64,000 nucleotides of DNA from Stygiolobus sp037389425 (GCF_037389425.1 NZ_JBBHKR010000052.1:17640-81639); one strand, 5' to 3'; shown: positions 7,008 to 16,463, numbered from the stretch's first letter. Numbers and translations: made by a program. The notes: a model not told the origin generated them from the letters alone.

Positions 7008-8027
7008 TTATCGGAAACTGCTGATGACGGCAGTTTGTAGAGTCTTAATAATTATTTTTTCTGCTATTATTCTCCCCTGGTCTAAAGACATAAAGGTAAG
7101 CCAAGGTCTCTCTTGTGAAAGTGCATAAAGACCGGTAGTAGACAGAAAGGACACGATCAGTACATTAGGTGCTATAATCCCCGTATAAAACGATGGGCGA
7201 AAAGTTATTTCTACACACAAATATACTAAGGAGATAAGAGCTGAAATCCCTATAGCCTTATAGTAAGGGATAATGTAGAAGAATATCCTTCTCCCAGAAA
7301 AAGTAGAACCATAACCCCAAACGAACTCATAATTATTCAAGATTATACGAAGAACAGATTGTTTACCGTCAATGAGACTGCTTCTTTTGGTTCTAACTTT
7401 AGACCCAGATAGTTGTAAATCAGCATACCTAACGGAGTAATAAAGTACGAGTGCAGAAAGGATTAGGGAGCTTAGAATTCCGCTTAATAAGTGTCCAAAT
7501 ATTAACGCTGTTGGTGTAAAGTAGAAGTGAAAATAAGGTAACCAACTTAGAAAAACTAATGCAAAGATTATATAGAACTTGTTTTTTGCTAAGGCCAAAG
7601 AACTTACTGCTATTCCGAAAATTGAAAAAGAGGTGAAAGCGATATATGAGTACGGAGGGGGATAGAGCAAAATCATGTAAGTACTGAGAACTATAAAGTA
7701 AGCTCCCCCGGTAAACATGCTTCCTACTACATATAAAAGGGCTAATGTTGTAGTCTTTACTGGGGAGGTCAGTAAAAAGTCAAAATCTGCCTTTTGGACT
7801 ATTGAGGAAAATAAATTAAAGACTAAGAAGAACGTAACAAATTCTAGGGCACTTATTTTTAGTTGGGGAGATAGATAGGTAACAAATATTATTTTTCCTA
7901 TACTGAGGTAAAACAACACCATTAAACCAGAAAATACAATAGTTAATATGACAAAGCTTTTAGTAAATCTTGATAAAATGAAGAACTTAAGAATATAAAA
8001 AAGATAGGTTAAATTATCGTATTTCAC
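7008..8027 (-). pseudogene. N-terminal fragment of the membrane protein split by the TnpB-type element
   Basis: The frame starts at ATG8027 and encodes about 335 residues of a polytopic membrane protein (roughly eight hydrophobic segments, topology resembling an ABC-2-type permease, with a charged loop KVRTKRSSLIDGKQ near residue 215). At residue 335-338 it runs out of gene into the element and stops at 7008. The missing C-terminal part is at 5166-5530. The start overlaps the stop of the secreted-protein gene upstream (ATGA), so the two formed an operon. No ABC ATPase is adjacent, so ABC-2 membership is a guess. The protein is probably non-functional in this strain. Confidence 0.8.
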
Positions 8028-8878
8028 AGATAGTTAAAGATTTCAGTGTAATTTATTTGTTTAGGAGAAATTATCATAGCGCCATAATCCACTCCATTGG
8101 TTCCCTTTTCAATACCTATTATGACGTATAAAGACTGTCCGTTGTCTTTCTGTGCAGTCAATTCATAAACTACTGCCGTAGAGTTCTTTACTATAACATT
8201 TCCTTCAAAACTATACTTATGGGTTTCGAATAGGAAGAAATGGAATAGATTTTCAAGCTTTGTGAAGTTTGCAGAGGTTGAGTTAGCCTTTAGTATTATC
8301 ATCTGGTCATTGGCAAACCCTTCAAAACTCGTGTTCTTTACATATCCTTGAAATATTAAGCCGCTTATTGGGGAAGGTAGAACCTTAGGAGAGTTATACA
8401 GAGAAATTATCATATTTACGGCTTCAGACGCGGATATGTTATCGTGAGCAAAATACACGTAATGACCGTCGAAACCTATTGCAGTTTTGTTGGCGTAATA
8501 GTATATGAGGTTCTTATAAGAGCCTTGTTTGAACCCGTGCTGTGTTAAAGTCGAGTTTATATAATAAAATATTAAGGAAGCTTCCGGTCCTTCCACTTGA
8601 ATATAACCTAGTACTCCTCTTGTGTTGTTGTACTCAAGTACGTGAATTACTCCTTCTCCGAATATTTTAGTGAGATTACTCACATTGTAACCATAAGCCG
8701 AAACAAAGCTACTTAATGCGGAAAGATTGTATATATAGATTGTACCTATGTAGTGTGGATCTTCTAAAGTAGTTTGTTGTGAGCTAGACGCTAGGCTATG
8801 TGTTTCAAACATAAGGAAACCTAATACTGAGATTAAAATTACAATTGTTATTAAAACTCCTTTAAATAACGCCTTCAT
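8024..8878 (-). CDS. Secreted or membrane-anchored extracellular protein
   Basis: A 284-residue protein with an N-terminal signal or anchor (about 8-28, GVLITIVILISVLGFLMF) followed by a Ser/Thr/Asn-rich exterior domain with many N-x-S/T sequons (for example NVSNLT, NTSF, NSTS, NYT), as expected for the heavily N-glycosylated surface proteins of Sulfolobales. I do not recognise the family. Its stop overlaps the start of the now-disrupted membrane-protein gene (ATGA), so it probably worked with that protein at the cell surface and may have lost its partner. Confidence 0.65.
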   Translation of the reverse strand: MKALFKGVLITIVILISVLGFLMFETHSLASSSQQTTLEDPHYIGTIYIYNLSALSSFVSAYGYNVSNLTKIFGEGVIHVLEYNNTRGVLGYIQVEGPEASLIFYYINSTLTQHGFKQGSYKNLIYYYANKTAIGFDGHYVYFAHDNISASEAVNMIISLYNSPKVLPSPISGLIFQGYVKNTSFEGFANDQMIILKANSTSANFTKLENLFHFFLFETHKYSFEGNVIVKNSTAVVYELTAQKDNGQSLYVIIGIEKGTNGVDYGAMIISPKQINYTEIFNYL

Positions 8879-8929
8879 GATTTATAATGTAATCCGTAAA
8901 GATTAAAAACTTTTACCAAATAGCTTATT

Positions 8930-11230
8930 TCAAGAATATAATACGTCCTTAAATATCCTTTCTATCGTTTTAGTAGATATTGCTCTTCTAATTATCTCCC
9001 TTAAAGCCTTTTTCATCTCCTCTGACTTAGCTATATCTGCCATAGAGAACTCTAGCCTTGGTGAGGTAACTATCTTGGACTGGGCATCTGAAACTACATC
9101 TTCATAGTTCTGGCTCTTAAGGTAATCAACAACTAAAGTCAGCTTACTCTCTAACATTATGGGGTCGTTTATTATGGAATTTAGATACTTGACGATTAAA
9201 TCCTTTTTGTCAGATGCCTTTAGGTTGCTCTTATAAGTGTCACTGAAGTGTTTTGACAATATAGGGAAGGTAATTGTTATGAAGTACTGCTCTCCTCCTA
9301 GGCTCCATAGCCCGACTTTTTCTGCAATTTCATCTACTGACTGGATTAACGCATCTTTCATCGAAACAAGTGCTAAATCTAAGATATCTTTCTCAGCATC
9401 AGCAGCATTCTCGGCGACTTCGGTCTGCTGAATTACGTTCTCTTTATAAAGTTGACCGTATACCGATAAAGTTCCGAACTTCCACGTCGAGAAAGGGCAT
9501 ATTGTCGCTACTTGCTTTTTGCTATAAGGGAATGGAAAACCCTGATAAGTAGTAAAAGTCAAACCCGCACACTCATCATCATCACCTTCAATTCCTAATT
9601 TCTTAGCCCAACAACCGGTATGTATTTTTCCTTGGACTTTATCCTTAATTACCTCATAAGCTAAAATCCCCTTTTGGTCTGAAAACTTGTTGTAAACGTA
9701 CAAACCCTCCGGACACATAAAGTATACGTTTATAGCCCCACTGTTGTTCTTTTCTTCAATAATTGATATAACTTTCTTCCTTGCTCCTTCGTCATCTCCT
9801 GCTAAATAATCATCGAAGCCACAGCACCTCCCAGAGATTAGTCTAACTCTAGGAGAGAATTGTGCAGGGAGGTTATCTCCATTATCTAATAAGAACTGTA
9901 AGAACCCTCTCAGACCGATAGGATCATATTTAGCAGCACACCCCACAAATAGGAAGAATAGAGGTCTATTCCTATACTTCTCATTTAACTTCTTCTCAAG
10001 TGCTCTTATGTCAGCCGTCACGTCAGATATCTCAATCGGAGGCTTAGTAGTTGGTGATACTTTGTTTAAACCTTCAGTCATTAATTCACTAATAGGGATA
10101 TTTACTGGACATATCTCCTCGTCTTTAGCACAACCGAAACATGTTTCGAAGCTAGTCTCTTCAAATATAAGACGACCTATTCTACCCATGGGAGAAAAGA
10201 CTGGGTTACCCGTTATTTTATATGCTAAACAAACATCTAAACATAACCCACAATTTATGCACTTTAACGAGTCTACGTATAATTTGGATATTTTACTGTA
10301 TTGTTTAGGTGTCTTTACTTTCTTTCCAATCTCTTTAAGAATTGTTAATTCTAATGTTGTATATTCCCTTGGGCTGGGAAAAGGTTTTACATCTTTGTTT
10401 TTAAGCAGGAATTCAGAGATCTTCTCCAGATCATTAAATTTTGCGTTACCTATAGTTACGTAATACTTCTCAGGCGAGTTATAATTTATAATGTAAGTCA
10501 AAACTTCCTCATAGTTCGGGATCGAAAAGATCTTATTTCTGGAAGTCGGAGGATATAAAAGGATTAGAGGGAAATAATCCCTCTTAAAACTTCTTATTAT
10601 CTGAGAGCTAAAGTCACTAAGCAAAGTATAGGAATCCACGTTACCACTACTGCTTATACCCAAAAATTTAGCGTAAAATGAGGGCAAATAATACCTTTCC
10701 TTACCGTCTACAATTACGGCACTCCACGCATATTCTGTCTCCGTGTCTACTTCTATGACCTCTGGATACTTAGCTGTCATTACAGTTGCTACATTAGATC
10801 CAACAAGCTTGTGTACTTCCTTTTTACCCCTCACAAAACCGAACTTATAACTACCAAATCCTGAACCATTACTCGATATAAACCCTCCTACTGTTCCCTT
10901 CAGGTAGAAGGGTAAAAGAACGGGTACAAAGCCCAAAGGCTTTAACTCAGTTAATAAGTCCTCGAATGTTAAACCAGGGGCCACATTATAGTATTTATAA
11001 ACTGAAGAACCGCCCTGTTCTTTGCTCTCCTCTATCTTATTTCCATTACCTAAAAGGTTAGGAGATGCGACATATTTGGCTCTAGCATATCTTATTAAGT
11101 CACCTGAGACGGATGTAGCCTTGCCCACGTAAACTACTTGCTCAGTTTTATCGAGATACTTCTCTATTTTCTTAATGTCTATTGTAGTCAAAGCTCTACT
11201 AAAGAGTGACGCGTCTGTAATTATCGTCAT
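8930..11230 (-). CDS. FAD-linked oxidase / 4Fe-4S / CCG-domain fusion oxidoreductase (lactate or glycolate dehydrogenase type)
   Basis: A 766-residue protein. Residues 1-240 have the FAD-binding oxidase pattern (GTVGGFISSNGSG, about 112-124). Residues 324-334 (CINCGLCLDVC) and 364-374 (CFGCAKDEEIC) are two 4Fe-4S sites. A C-terminal region with GCAAKYDP and GRCCGFD resembles the cysteine-rich CCG domains of heterodisulfide reductase HdrB and GlpC-type proteins. The fusion equals GlcD plus GlcF of bacteria, so it probably oxidises a 2-hydroxyacid such as D-lactate or glycolate and passes electrons to quinone. The first cluster lacks the usual Pro after its fourth Cys. It is transcribed alone, divergent from the CoA genes. 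Confidence 0.75.
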   Translation of the reverse strand: MTIITDASLFSRALTTIDIKKIEKYLDKTEQVVYVGKATSVSGDLIRYARAKYVASPNLLGNGNKIEESKEQGGSSVYKYYNVAPGLTFEDLLTELKPLGFVPVLLPFYLKGTVGGFISSNGSGFGSYKFGFVRGKKEVHKLVGSNVATVMTAKYPEVIEVDTETEYAWSAVIVDGKERYYLPSFYAKFLGISSSGNVDSYTLLSDFSSQIIRSFKRDYFPLILLYPPTSRNKIFSIPNYEEVLTYIINYNSPEKYYVTIGNAKFNDLEKISEFLLKNKDVKPFPSPREYTTLELTILKEIGKKVKTPKQYSKISKLYVDSLKCINCGLCLDVCLAYKITGNPVFSPMGRIGRLIFEETSFETCFGCAKDEEICPVNIPISELMTEGLNKVSPTTKPPIEISDVTADIRALEKKLNEKYRNRPLFFLFVGCAAKYDPIGLRGFLQFLLDNGDNLPAQFSPRVRLISGRCCGFDDYLAGDDEGARKKVISIIEEKNNSGAINVYFMCPEGLYVYNKFSDQKGILAYEVIKDKVQGKIHTGCWAKKLGIEGDDDECAGLTFTTYQGFPFPYSKKQVATICPFSTWKFGTLSVYGQLYKENVIQQTEVAENAADAEKDILDLALVSMKDALIQSVDEIAEKVGLWSLGGEQYFITITFPILSKHFSDTYKSNLKASDKKDLIVKYLNSIINDPIMLESKLTLVVDYLKSQNYEDVVSDAQSKIVTSPRLEFSMADIAKSEEMKKALREIIRRAISTKTIERIFKDVLYS

Positions 11231-11289
11231 TTATTACTCACTGTAAGATTGATTAAGAGATTAATATATATACTTGGGCCTATAAACTT

Positions 11290-12066
11290 TTGTACAAATT
11301 GCACTTAGAGGTATCAGTACCACTAAATGTTTCTGGAGTCTGGTACCCAGTTTATGATAACGACATCTCAAAAAGTGGTTCAATAGGTCTTTCTTTAACA
11401 TTAGAACCAAAACTAGTTGTAACCGGAAAATTGAGCGACCGTGAAAAGATAACCGTCATCAGAAGTAACGGTGATAGATTGGAACTAGATAACTTCAAGA
11501 ACTTACTTACATTGAAGAAGTTGGGTACGTTATCTATAGATGTATACAGCGAAGTACCTTTGGGTTATGGTTACGGAATGAGCGGTGCAATAAGCTTAGG
11601 ATACGCAATAATAGCTTATGAATTGGGATTAACGGATTTAAGGAAGGCATTACTTACAGCTCACGAAAGCGAGGTCCTGTCAAAAAACGGTCTAGGCGAC
11701 GTTATTTCGGAGTATTACGGAGGCGGGATAGTTTACAGAAAAAAACCTGGCGCACCTACTATAGGGGAAGTGGAAGTATTTACAGTTACGGATGACGTAC
11801 AAATCTGTAGTTTACCAGAGTCACGACTTTCAACGAGCCTTCTCCTCAAGACCAACGAACATGCATTAAACTACATAAACCAGTTCCTCCTTAATCCTAC
11901 TATCCACAAATTCTTCGAAGTGGCGAAGAAGTTCACAGAGGAATTAGGTTTTATCTCTCCGTATAAAGACTCATTTAAAAAGAAAGGCTTAATACTTAAA
12001 CTAGGAGAGTGTGAAGAAGGATGGATAAAGCACAAGGTAGCAAGGAGTGGAGTGTCCGTTCACTGA
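11290..12066 (+). CDS. Pantoate kinase (archaeal CoA biosynthesis, GHMP kinase family)
   Basis: A 258-residue GHMP-fold protein. The phosphate-binding loop is PLGYGYGMSGAISLG (about 94-108), a Gly/Ser-rich variant of PxGxGxGSS. Archaeal pantoate kinase phosphorylates pantoate before condensation with beta-alanine. The identity is supported by the next gene, phosphopantothenate synthetase, and the PanB gene close by. The start is TTG11290, with a TATA-like TTAATATATA about 25 bp before it; no better in-frame start exists. The end overlaps the next gene by 46 bp. Confidence 0.85.
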   Translation: MYKLHLEVSVPLNVSGVWYPVYDNDISKSGSIGLSLTLEPKLVVTGKLSDREKITVIRSNGDRLELDNFKNLLTLKKLGTLSIDVYSEVPLGYGYGMSGAISLGYAIIAYELGLTDLRKALLTAHESEVLSKNGLGDVISEYYGGGIVYRKKPGAPTIGEVEVFTVTDDVQICSLPESRLSTSLLLKTNEHALNYINQFLLNPTIHKFFEVAKKFTEELGFISPYKDSFKKKGLILKLGECEEGWIKHKVARSGVSVH

Positions 12067-12815
12067 TCCCAGAAAACCACCCCAGAAAAGAATCCCTCAT
12101 AATAAGGGAAAAAATCGTAGAAGGATTAGAGGAAGGGTATGTGGTCCCACAAGGGCTGATAGCTCACGGAAGGGGGGAATGCTTCGATTATCTAATAGGG
12201 GAAAAGACTCAACAATTTGCAATAGACGCGATCAAAGCCTCTGTAGCAACACTTTTACTAGCTAAACATCCCGTGATATCAGTTAACGGAAATATGGCGG
12301 CTCTTGTGCCTAAAGAGATCGTGGAGCTAGCAAAAGAAGTAAACGCAAAGATTGAGGTAAACTTGTTCTACAGAACTGTTGAAAGAGAAAAGGCTATTGA
12401 AAAAGTTCTAAGAGAAGCGGGGGCTGAAGAAGTTCTGGGAGTGGGTGAAGACGCCTCAGCCACAATACCTGAGTTATTCAGTGAAAGGAGAAGGGTAAGT
12501 CCGAGAGGGATATTAATTGCCGACGTAGTCTTACTAGCTCTGGAGGACGGTGACAGAACTGAGGCTTTAACGAGGATGGGGAAAAAGGTAATAGCGATCG
12601 ACCTAAATCCTCTGTCTAGGACTGCAAGAATGGCGTCAATAACTATTGTAGACAACGTGATAAGGGCTTTCCCAATCTTGATAAAATACGCGAGGGCAAT
12701 GAAGAGCTATAGCAGAGATACACTAGAGGAGATAGTTAAAAAATACGATAATAAAACAGTACTCACTACCTCCTTGAGGTTTATAGCTCAACGGTTATCT
12801 GAAATTTCCTTGTAG
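12021..12815 (+). CDS. 4-phosphopantoate--beta-alanine ligase (archaeal phosphopantothenate synthetase)
   Basis: A 264-residue protein beginning ENHPRKESLIIREKIVEGL (about 18-36), then GLIAHGRGECFDYLIG (about 45-60) and a C-terminal nucleotide-binding part with DGDRTEALTRMGK and AIDLNPLSRTA. These are hallmarks of the archaeal synthetase (former DUF137), which joins phosphopantoate to beta-alanine using ATP. ATG12021 lies inside the pantoate kinase gene; no later start precedes the conserved region, so the overlap seems real and suggests coupling. The 3' end overlaps the convergent panB by 28 bp. Confidence 0.9.
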   Translation: MDKAQGSKEWSVRSLIPENHPRKESLIIREKIVEGLEEGYVVPQGLIAHGRGECFDYLIGEKTQQFAIDAIKASVATLLLAKHPVISVNGNMAALVPKEIVELAKEVNAKIEVNLFYRTVEREKAIEKVLREAGAEEVLGVGEDASATIPELFSERRRVSPRGILIADVVLLALEDGDRTEALTRMGKKVIAIDLNPLSRTARMASITIVDNVIRAFPILIKYARAMKSYSRDTLEEIVKKYDNKTVLTTSLRFIAQRLSEISL

Positions 12816-13597
12816 TTTTCTCTAGCTGGGAATTTACCGCTCTTTACATCGTTTATGTATTCGTTAACTGCCTTATCAATTATCTCTTTTAGATTTACGT
12901 ATGCCTTTGCGAAATAGGGTGAGAAGTCAGTAAAGCCCAACAGATCGTGAATAACAAGTATTTGTCCATCGCAATAAGGACCTGCACCAATACATATTGT
13001 AGGAACACTCACACTTTCTGTGATCTTTTTTGCAACTTCGGCGTAAGTGTTTTCAACGACAATTGAAAACACACCTGCATCTTCTAATGCTTTAGCATCC
13101 CTTATGAGTTGCTCGGCTTCCTTCTCTCTCTTTCCTATAGTCCTGAAACCTCCTATTCTCAGAAAACGCTGGGGAGTCAAACCTATATGCCCCATGACCG
13201 GGATTCCTGCCTTAATTATCGCCCTTATTACGTCAACAACTTCTTCTCCTCCTTCTAACTTAACTGCGTCAGCACCATTTCTAGTTAATTTTCCCGCATT
13301 TCTTACCCCTTCATTAACCGAGACCTCGTAGGAGAGAAAAGGCATGTCTGCAACAATTAACTGTTTCGGCTTAGCTCTGGCAACAGCTGATACATGTCTT
13401 ACCATATCCGACATTGTAACATTCAAAGTATTCTCTAGACCAAGAACTACCATCCCTAATGAGTCTCCTACAAGGATTCCATCCAAATCTGTATTAGATA
13501 TCACTTTCGCTGTCGGGTAGTCGTAAGCTGTGAGCATGGTTATCCTTTCTTTCCTCTCCTTCTTCTTCAGAAAATCCCTGATCGAAACCTTTGCCAT
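12788..13597 (-). CDS. panB: 3-methyl-2-oxobutanoate hydroxymethyltransferase
   Basis: A 269-residue TIM-barrel enzyme of near-standard length. Motifs: ITMLTAYDYPTAK (about 19-31), ILVGDSLGMVVLG (about 41-53, metal-binding Asp), KLEGGEE (about 113-119), GHIGLTPQ (about 136-143). It transfers a hydroxymethyl group from methylene-tetrahydropterin to 2-oxoisovalerate, the first committed step to pantoate, feeding the kinase and synthetase genes on the opposite strand. Its first 104 bp overlap the end of the upstream same-strand gene in another frame. Confidence 0.95.
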   Translation of the reverse strand: MAKVSIRDFLKKKERKERITMLTAYDYPTAKVISNTDLDGILVGDSLGMVVLGLENTLNVTMSDMVRHVSAVARAKPKQLIVADMPFLSYEVSVNEGVRNAGKLTRNGADAVKLEGGEEVVDVIRAIIKAGIPVMGHIGLTPQRFLRIGGFRTIGKREKEAEQLIRDAKALEDAGVFSIVVENTYAEVAKKITESVSVPTICIGAGPYCDGQILVIHDLLGFTDFSPYFAKAYVNLKEIIDKAVNEYINDVKSGKFPARENYKEISDNR

Positions 13598-14204
13598 AAA
13601 TCCTCTTCCCTACTTTATAAGCTAAGGTTAATAACTTGTTAATCTGCTTTGCAATTCCTTGAGTCTCCTCATACTGAATAGCATCATCATATAATTGCGT
13701 TAGTTGTTCTATTTCATCAAAGACTAACTTCCTGAAGTTTTTCTTGTCCATCTCCGAAAGAACAGTTTTCCTAGAGTAGAATTCTAGCTTACGTTGAAGC
13801 TCCTTCGGATCAAGAGAGTAAAATTTTAGGAAGATAAGTCTAACCCTTGGGTCTTGTTGACCGGAATCAGAAAGCGCAAAAGAGACTTGTTCCTTGTCTA
13901 AGAACTTCCACCAGTGCTGATTGGAACTTTTGTATGTAGTTTCCGTTATACCGAAATCCTTTTCTAAGCTTCGTAAGAGCATTTTAGGGTCAAAGTTATA
14001 ACCCATGTCTATGAGTTTGTCAACGACCCCTTTGTAACTGAAATCACCTAACTCTTTATTCTCGTTCTCTTCGCTGTACTCCAATGCAGCCCTCAATACA
14101 AATTCTCCTCTCTCTCCGAACTTTAATAGGAACTCGGCAGTTCTGTCTCTGATACTCCCAGTAATCACAACTAGTTTTTTTCTAACGATTTTAAATTTTA
14201 ACAA
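13494..14204 (-). CDS. Hypothetical cytoplasmic protein overlapping panB
   Basis: A 236-residue mostly helical protein of a kind I do not recognise; the N-terminal third could be a winged-helix-like region (LLKFGERGEFVLRAALEYSE, about 26-45, then KLIDMGYNFDPKMLLRSLE). The last 35 residues (charged, low-complexity EEEGEERKDNH) overlap the start of panB by 104 bp. An overlap this long is rare even in this compact genome. Either it is a true overlap or a small frameshift near 13590 has replaced an earlier stop. It is divergent from the ABC ATPase gene, with only 18 bp between starts. Confidence 0.6.
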   Translation of the reverse strand: MLKFKIVRKKLVVITGSIRDRTAEFLLKFGERGEFVLRAALEYSEENENKELGDFSYKGVVDKLIDMGYNFDPKMLLRSLEKDFGITETTYKSSNQHWWKFLDKEQVSFALSDSGQQDPRVRLIFLKFYSLDPKELQRKLEFYSRKTVLSEMDKKNFRKLVFDEIEQLTQLYDDAIQYEETQGIAKQINKLLTLAYKVGKRIYGKGFDQGFSEEEGEERKDNHAHSLRLPDSESDI

Positions 14205-14222
14205 AGTATATATTATGGTATA

Positions 14223-14972
14223 ATGAATTCCGAGATAGCCGTAAGTGTTACCAACGTTTTTAAAAAGTTTAACAATTCCCTAATTCTCAAGGGCATTACC
14301 TTCGATGTATTTAAGGAAGACGTTTTTGGCCTCATTGGACCTAATGGCGCGGGAAAGACTACTACCCTGAGGATAATAGCTGGGATTATCAAAAGATATG
14401 AGGGAGAAGTAAGTGTCTTCTCTTACAAACCAGAAAAGGCTAAGGAGTTAGGACTCATCTCATACATGCCCGAAGACGCTTTTCCGTATGAAAGGCTCAC
14501 TGGCTTAGAGAACCTGAACTTATTCGCGGAAATTTATGCTAGAGGTGACAAAAAACTCGTTGAAGAGTATGTAGAGATAGGCGTAAAAATTGCAGACTTA
14601 GGGAAAAAAATATACGAGAAGACTTCCACATACAGCAGAGGCATGAAAAGGAGGTTAATTGTAGCCAGAACATTAATGACTAAGCCTAAACTAGCTATCC
14701 TCGACGAGCCTACCTCTGCATTAGACGTCGAATCTTCTGTGAGGATAAGGAATGTCATAAGCAATATGGCTAAAAAATTGGGAAGCACTATAATCCTTTC
14801 TTCACACAACATGCTCGAAGTGGAGTACATGTGTAACAAAGTAGCAATGATAAACGACGGAAAGATAATACAGATAGGTACCCCTACTGAGATAACAGAA
14901 AAACTGGGAGTCAGAAACTTGGAGGAAGCTTTCCTAAAGGTGGTTAGCCGTGATCAGAGTGTTCCTAGCTAA
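14223..14972 (+). CDS. ABC transporter ATP-binding protein
   Basis: A 249-residue ABC ATPase. Walker A is GPNGAGKTT (about 40-48), the signature is YSRGMKRR, Walker B is LAILDEPTSALD (about 157-168), and the H-loop is SSHNM. The CcmA/NatA-type layout matches exporter ATPases paired with ABC-2 permeases. The next gene, whose GTG start overlaps this one by 23 bp, is such a permease, so the pair forms one exporter whose substrate (drug, lipid or ion) is unknown. Confidence 0.92.
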   Translation: MNSEIAVSVTNVFKKFNNSLILKGITFDVFKEDVFGLIGPNGAGKTTTLRIIAGIIKRYEGEVSVFSYKPEKAKELGLISYMPEDAFPYERLTGLENLNLFAEIYARGDKKLVEEYVEIGVKIADLGKKIYEKTSTYSRGMKRRLIVARTLMTKPKLAILDEPTSALDVESSVRIRNVISNMAKKLGSTIILSSHNMLEVEYMCNKVAMINDGKIIQIGTPTEITEKLGVRNLEEAFLKVVSRDQSVPS

Positions 14973-16131
14973 AGAGTTCACTGAAATAAAGAGGGATAAG
15001 AAGCTGTTACTTTCCACAATAATTTTACCATTTATTCTGCTCCCCATAGTAGGGATAGTCCTTTATGCCTCGGTTTCTGCCCAACCTCCGGTTATAGCCG
15101 TGATAAACCATAACCCGTTAAATGACTTCTACGTTAGTATTGTTACCAATTATATTCAGAGCAGAGGAGGAATAGTTGAGACCAATATATCCTCCTCAAT
15201 GTATCCGGACGTAATCATAGAGTTTCCTAACGACTTTTATCAGAACGCTAGCAACATAAGTAGGCAGGCTTACATAATTTATCAAGTGGTTATCTCATCT
15301 AATCAGCAAGCATCAGATCTAGCTCAGGGTGCGTTATATCAGTTGTTACTTAATATATCCAACTCTAGAATTTATTACTTGGAACATGAGGCAAAAATAA
15401 ACGTGTCGGTTGTAGATATAAGAGAACCTATATACCTACTCCTTGGTTACAGAACCGTAACTGGACACCCTACTTCAAGTAGCGCTGGACAATTAGCAGA
15501 GCTTACGAGAATAATAGCGTTAATAATATTCCCCAGTGCAACTCCGATAGTATTCTATTTGCTTGAGGGAATAACCGGAGAAAGGGAAAGGAGAACTCTC
15601 GAATCATTACTGGCTACACCACTTTCAGTAAGGTCGTTTCTCTTCTCTAAGTTAATAGTGGCTTCAGTCTTAGGGCTATTCTCTTCTCTCGGGGATATAA
15701 TTGGTACCCTCTTATTCGTATTACTATCCAGTGTATCCCTCAGTCTTAATATTAGCCTGACATTACCCTTCTTAGGAATGATAGTTATCGTGTACCTTTT
15801 ATCAGTGCTGTTAACCGGAGCGCTAAGTTTAATATTTCTAGTAATATTAGGTGGATCAGTTAGAAATATTCAAGTGATTAACTTTATAGTAATAAGCTTT
15901 GGAATGATAGCCTCGTTTACTGCACTGTTTATAAATCCTGCCCAACTAAGTTTTCCCTTGTCTACTATATACATTATACCATACGTGCAAATTAGTCTTG
16001 GGTTACTCCTATATGTATTCGGATCAATACAAGAATCCATATTCTCTTTATTAGTAACGTTTCTAGTCTCTGTATTTTTAATATATTTATCATCCAGGGC
16101 ATTTGACTCTGAGAGACTTCTCTTAAAATGA
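14950..16131 (+). CDS. ABC-2 type permease (NatB-like)
   Basis: A 393-residue membrane protein with the NatB/YhaP layout: a first helix (about 20-41), a roughly 140-residue exterior loop with several N-x-S/T sites, then five or six helices (about 190-385) including the EGITGERERRTLESLLATP motif (about 205-223) that couples ABC-2 permeases to their ATPase. GTG14950 overlaps the ATPase gene, which indicates coupled translation. Confidence 0.88.
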   Translation: MIRVFLAKEFTEIKRDKKLLLSTIILPFILLPIVGIVLYASVSAQPPVIAVINHNPLNDFYVSIVTNYIQSRGGIVETNISSSMYPDVIIEFPNDFYQNASNISRQAYIIYQVVISSNQQASDLAQGALYQLLLNISNSRIYYLEHEAKINVSVVDIREPIYLLLGYRTVTGHPTSSSAGQLAELTRIIALIIFPSATPIVFYLLEGITGERERRTLESLLATPLSVRSFLFSKLIVASVLGLFSSLGDIIGTLLFVLLSSVSLSLNISLTLPFLGMIVIVYLLSVLLTGALSLIFLVILGGSVRNIQVINFIVISFGMIASFTALFINPAQLSFPLSTIYIIPYVQISLGLLLYVFGSIQESIFSLLVTFLVSVFLIYLSSRAFDSERLLLK

Positions 16132-16166
16132 AAAATATTTTATTTTTATACACTAATGATTAGATC

Positions 16167-16394
16167 ATGGGAGTAAAAGCCTACGTTTTAATCGTAACAA
16201 CTGTTGGGAAAGAAACAGACGTAGCTAATGAAGTTAAAAAGATCAACGGGGTTAAGGAAGCAAACCCCGTATATGGAGAATACGATGTAGTAATTGAGAT
16301 AAATGCAGAAAACTTGGACGAGTTAAATAAGGTAATTGCACAGATAAGGAAGAACTCGGCTATACTGAGAACCGTAACCCTAATTGTAATGTAA
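16167..16394 (+). CDS. Stand-alone Lrp/AsnC ligand-binding (RAM) domain
   Basis: A 75-residue protein with the alpha/beta sandwich pattern of the AsnC ligand-binding domain: KAYVLIVTTVGKETDVANEV, then VKEANPVYGEYDVVIEI and a closing strand TVTLIVM. It lacks the N-terminal helix-turn-helix of full Lrp proteins. Such domains form octameric rings that bind amino acids or modulate full-length Lrp proteins. A TATA-like TATTTTATTTTT region lies just upstream. It is probably monocistronic. Confidence 0.85.
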   Translation: MGVKAYVLIVTTVGKETDVANEVKKINGVKEANPVYGEYDVVIEINAENLDELNKVIAQIRKNSAILRTVTLIVM

Positions 16395-16463
16395 TCAGTT
16401 CGAGGAATCAATTCATCATCTTTTTTAAGTATCTTTATCAGGACGTCCCTGTAACATCATTTT

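Larger units (their letters stand above)
5531..7012 (+). mobile_element. TnpB-type insertion element (no TnpA), about 1.48 kb
   Basis: The element carries an AbrB-like small gene and a TnpB-like gene, with a bulged hairpin close to each border (5534-5561 and 6984-7007), as in IS200/IS605-type ends. There is no terminal inverted repeat or long target duplication. Borders were chosen because fusing base 5530 to 7013 restores the reading frame of the interrupted membrane protein; moving both borders together by a few bases also keeps the frame, so they are good to about 6 bp. TCGGA occurs on both sides (5521-5525, 7011-7015). No tyrosine HUH transposase is present, so the element is probably not self-mobile. 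Confidence 0.7.

Noticed and set aside
5521..7015. TCGGA as a 5-bp target-site duplication of the element
   Set aside because: The shared pentamer lies at slightly different distances from the hairpins, and a join using it as a duplication leaves the interrupted gene out of frame by one base.
10008..10463. 151-codon plus-strand frame inside the FAD/Fe-S oxidoreductase gene
   Set aside because: Fully antisense to clear 4Fe-4S motifs; composition is that of a complementary shadow.
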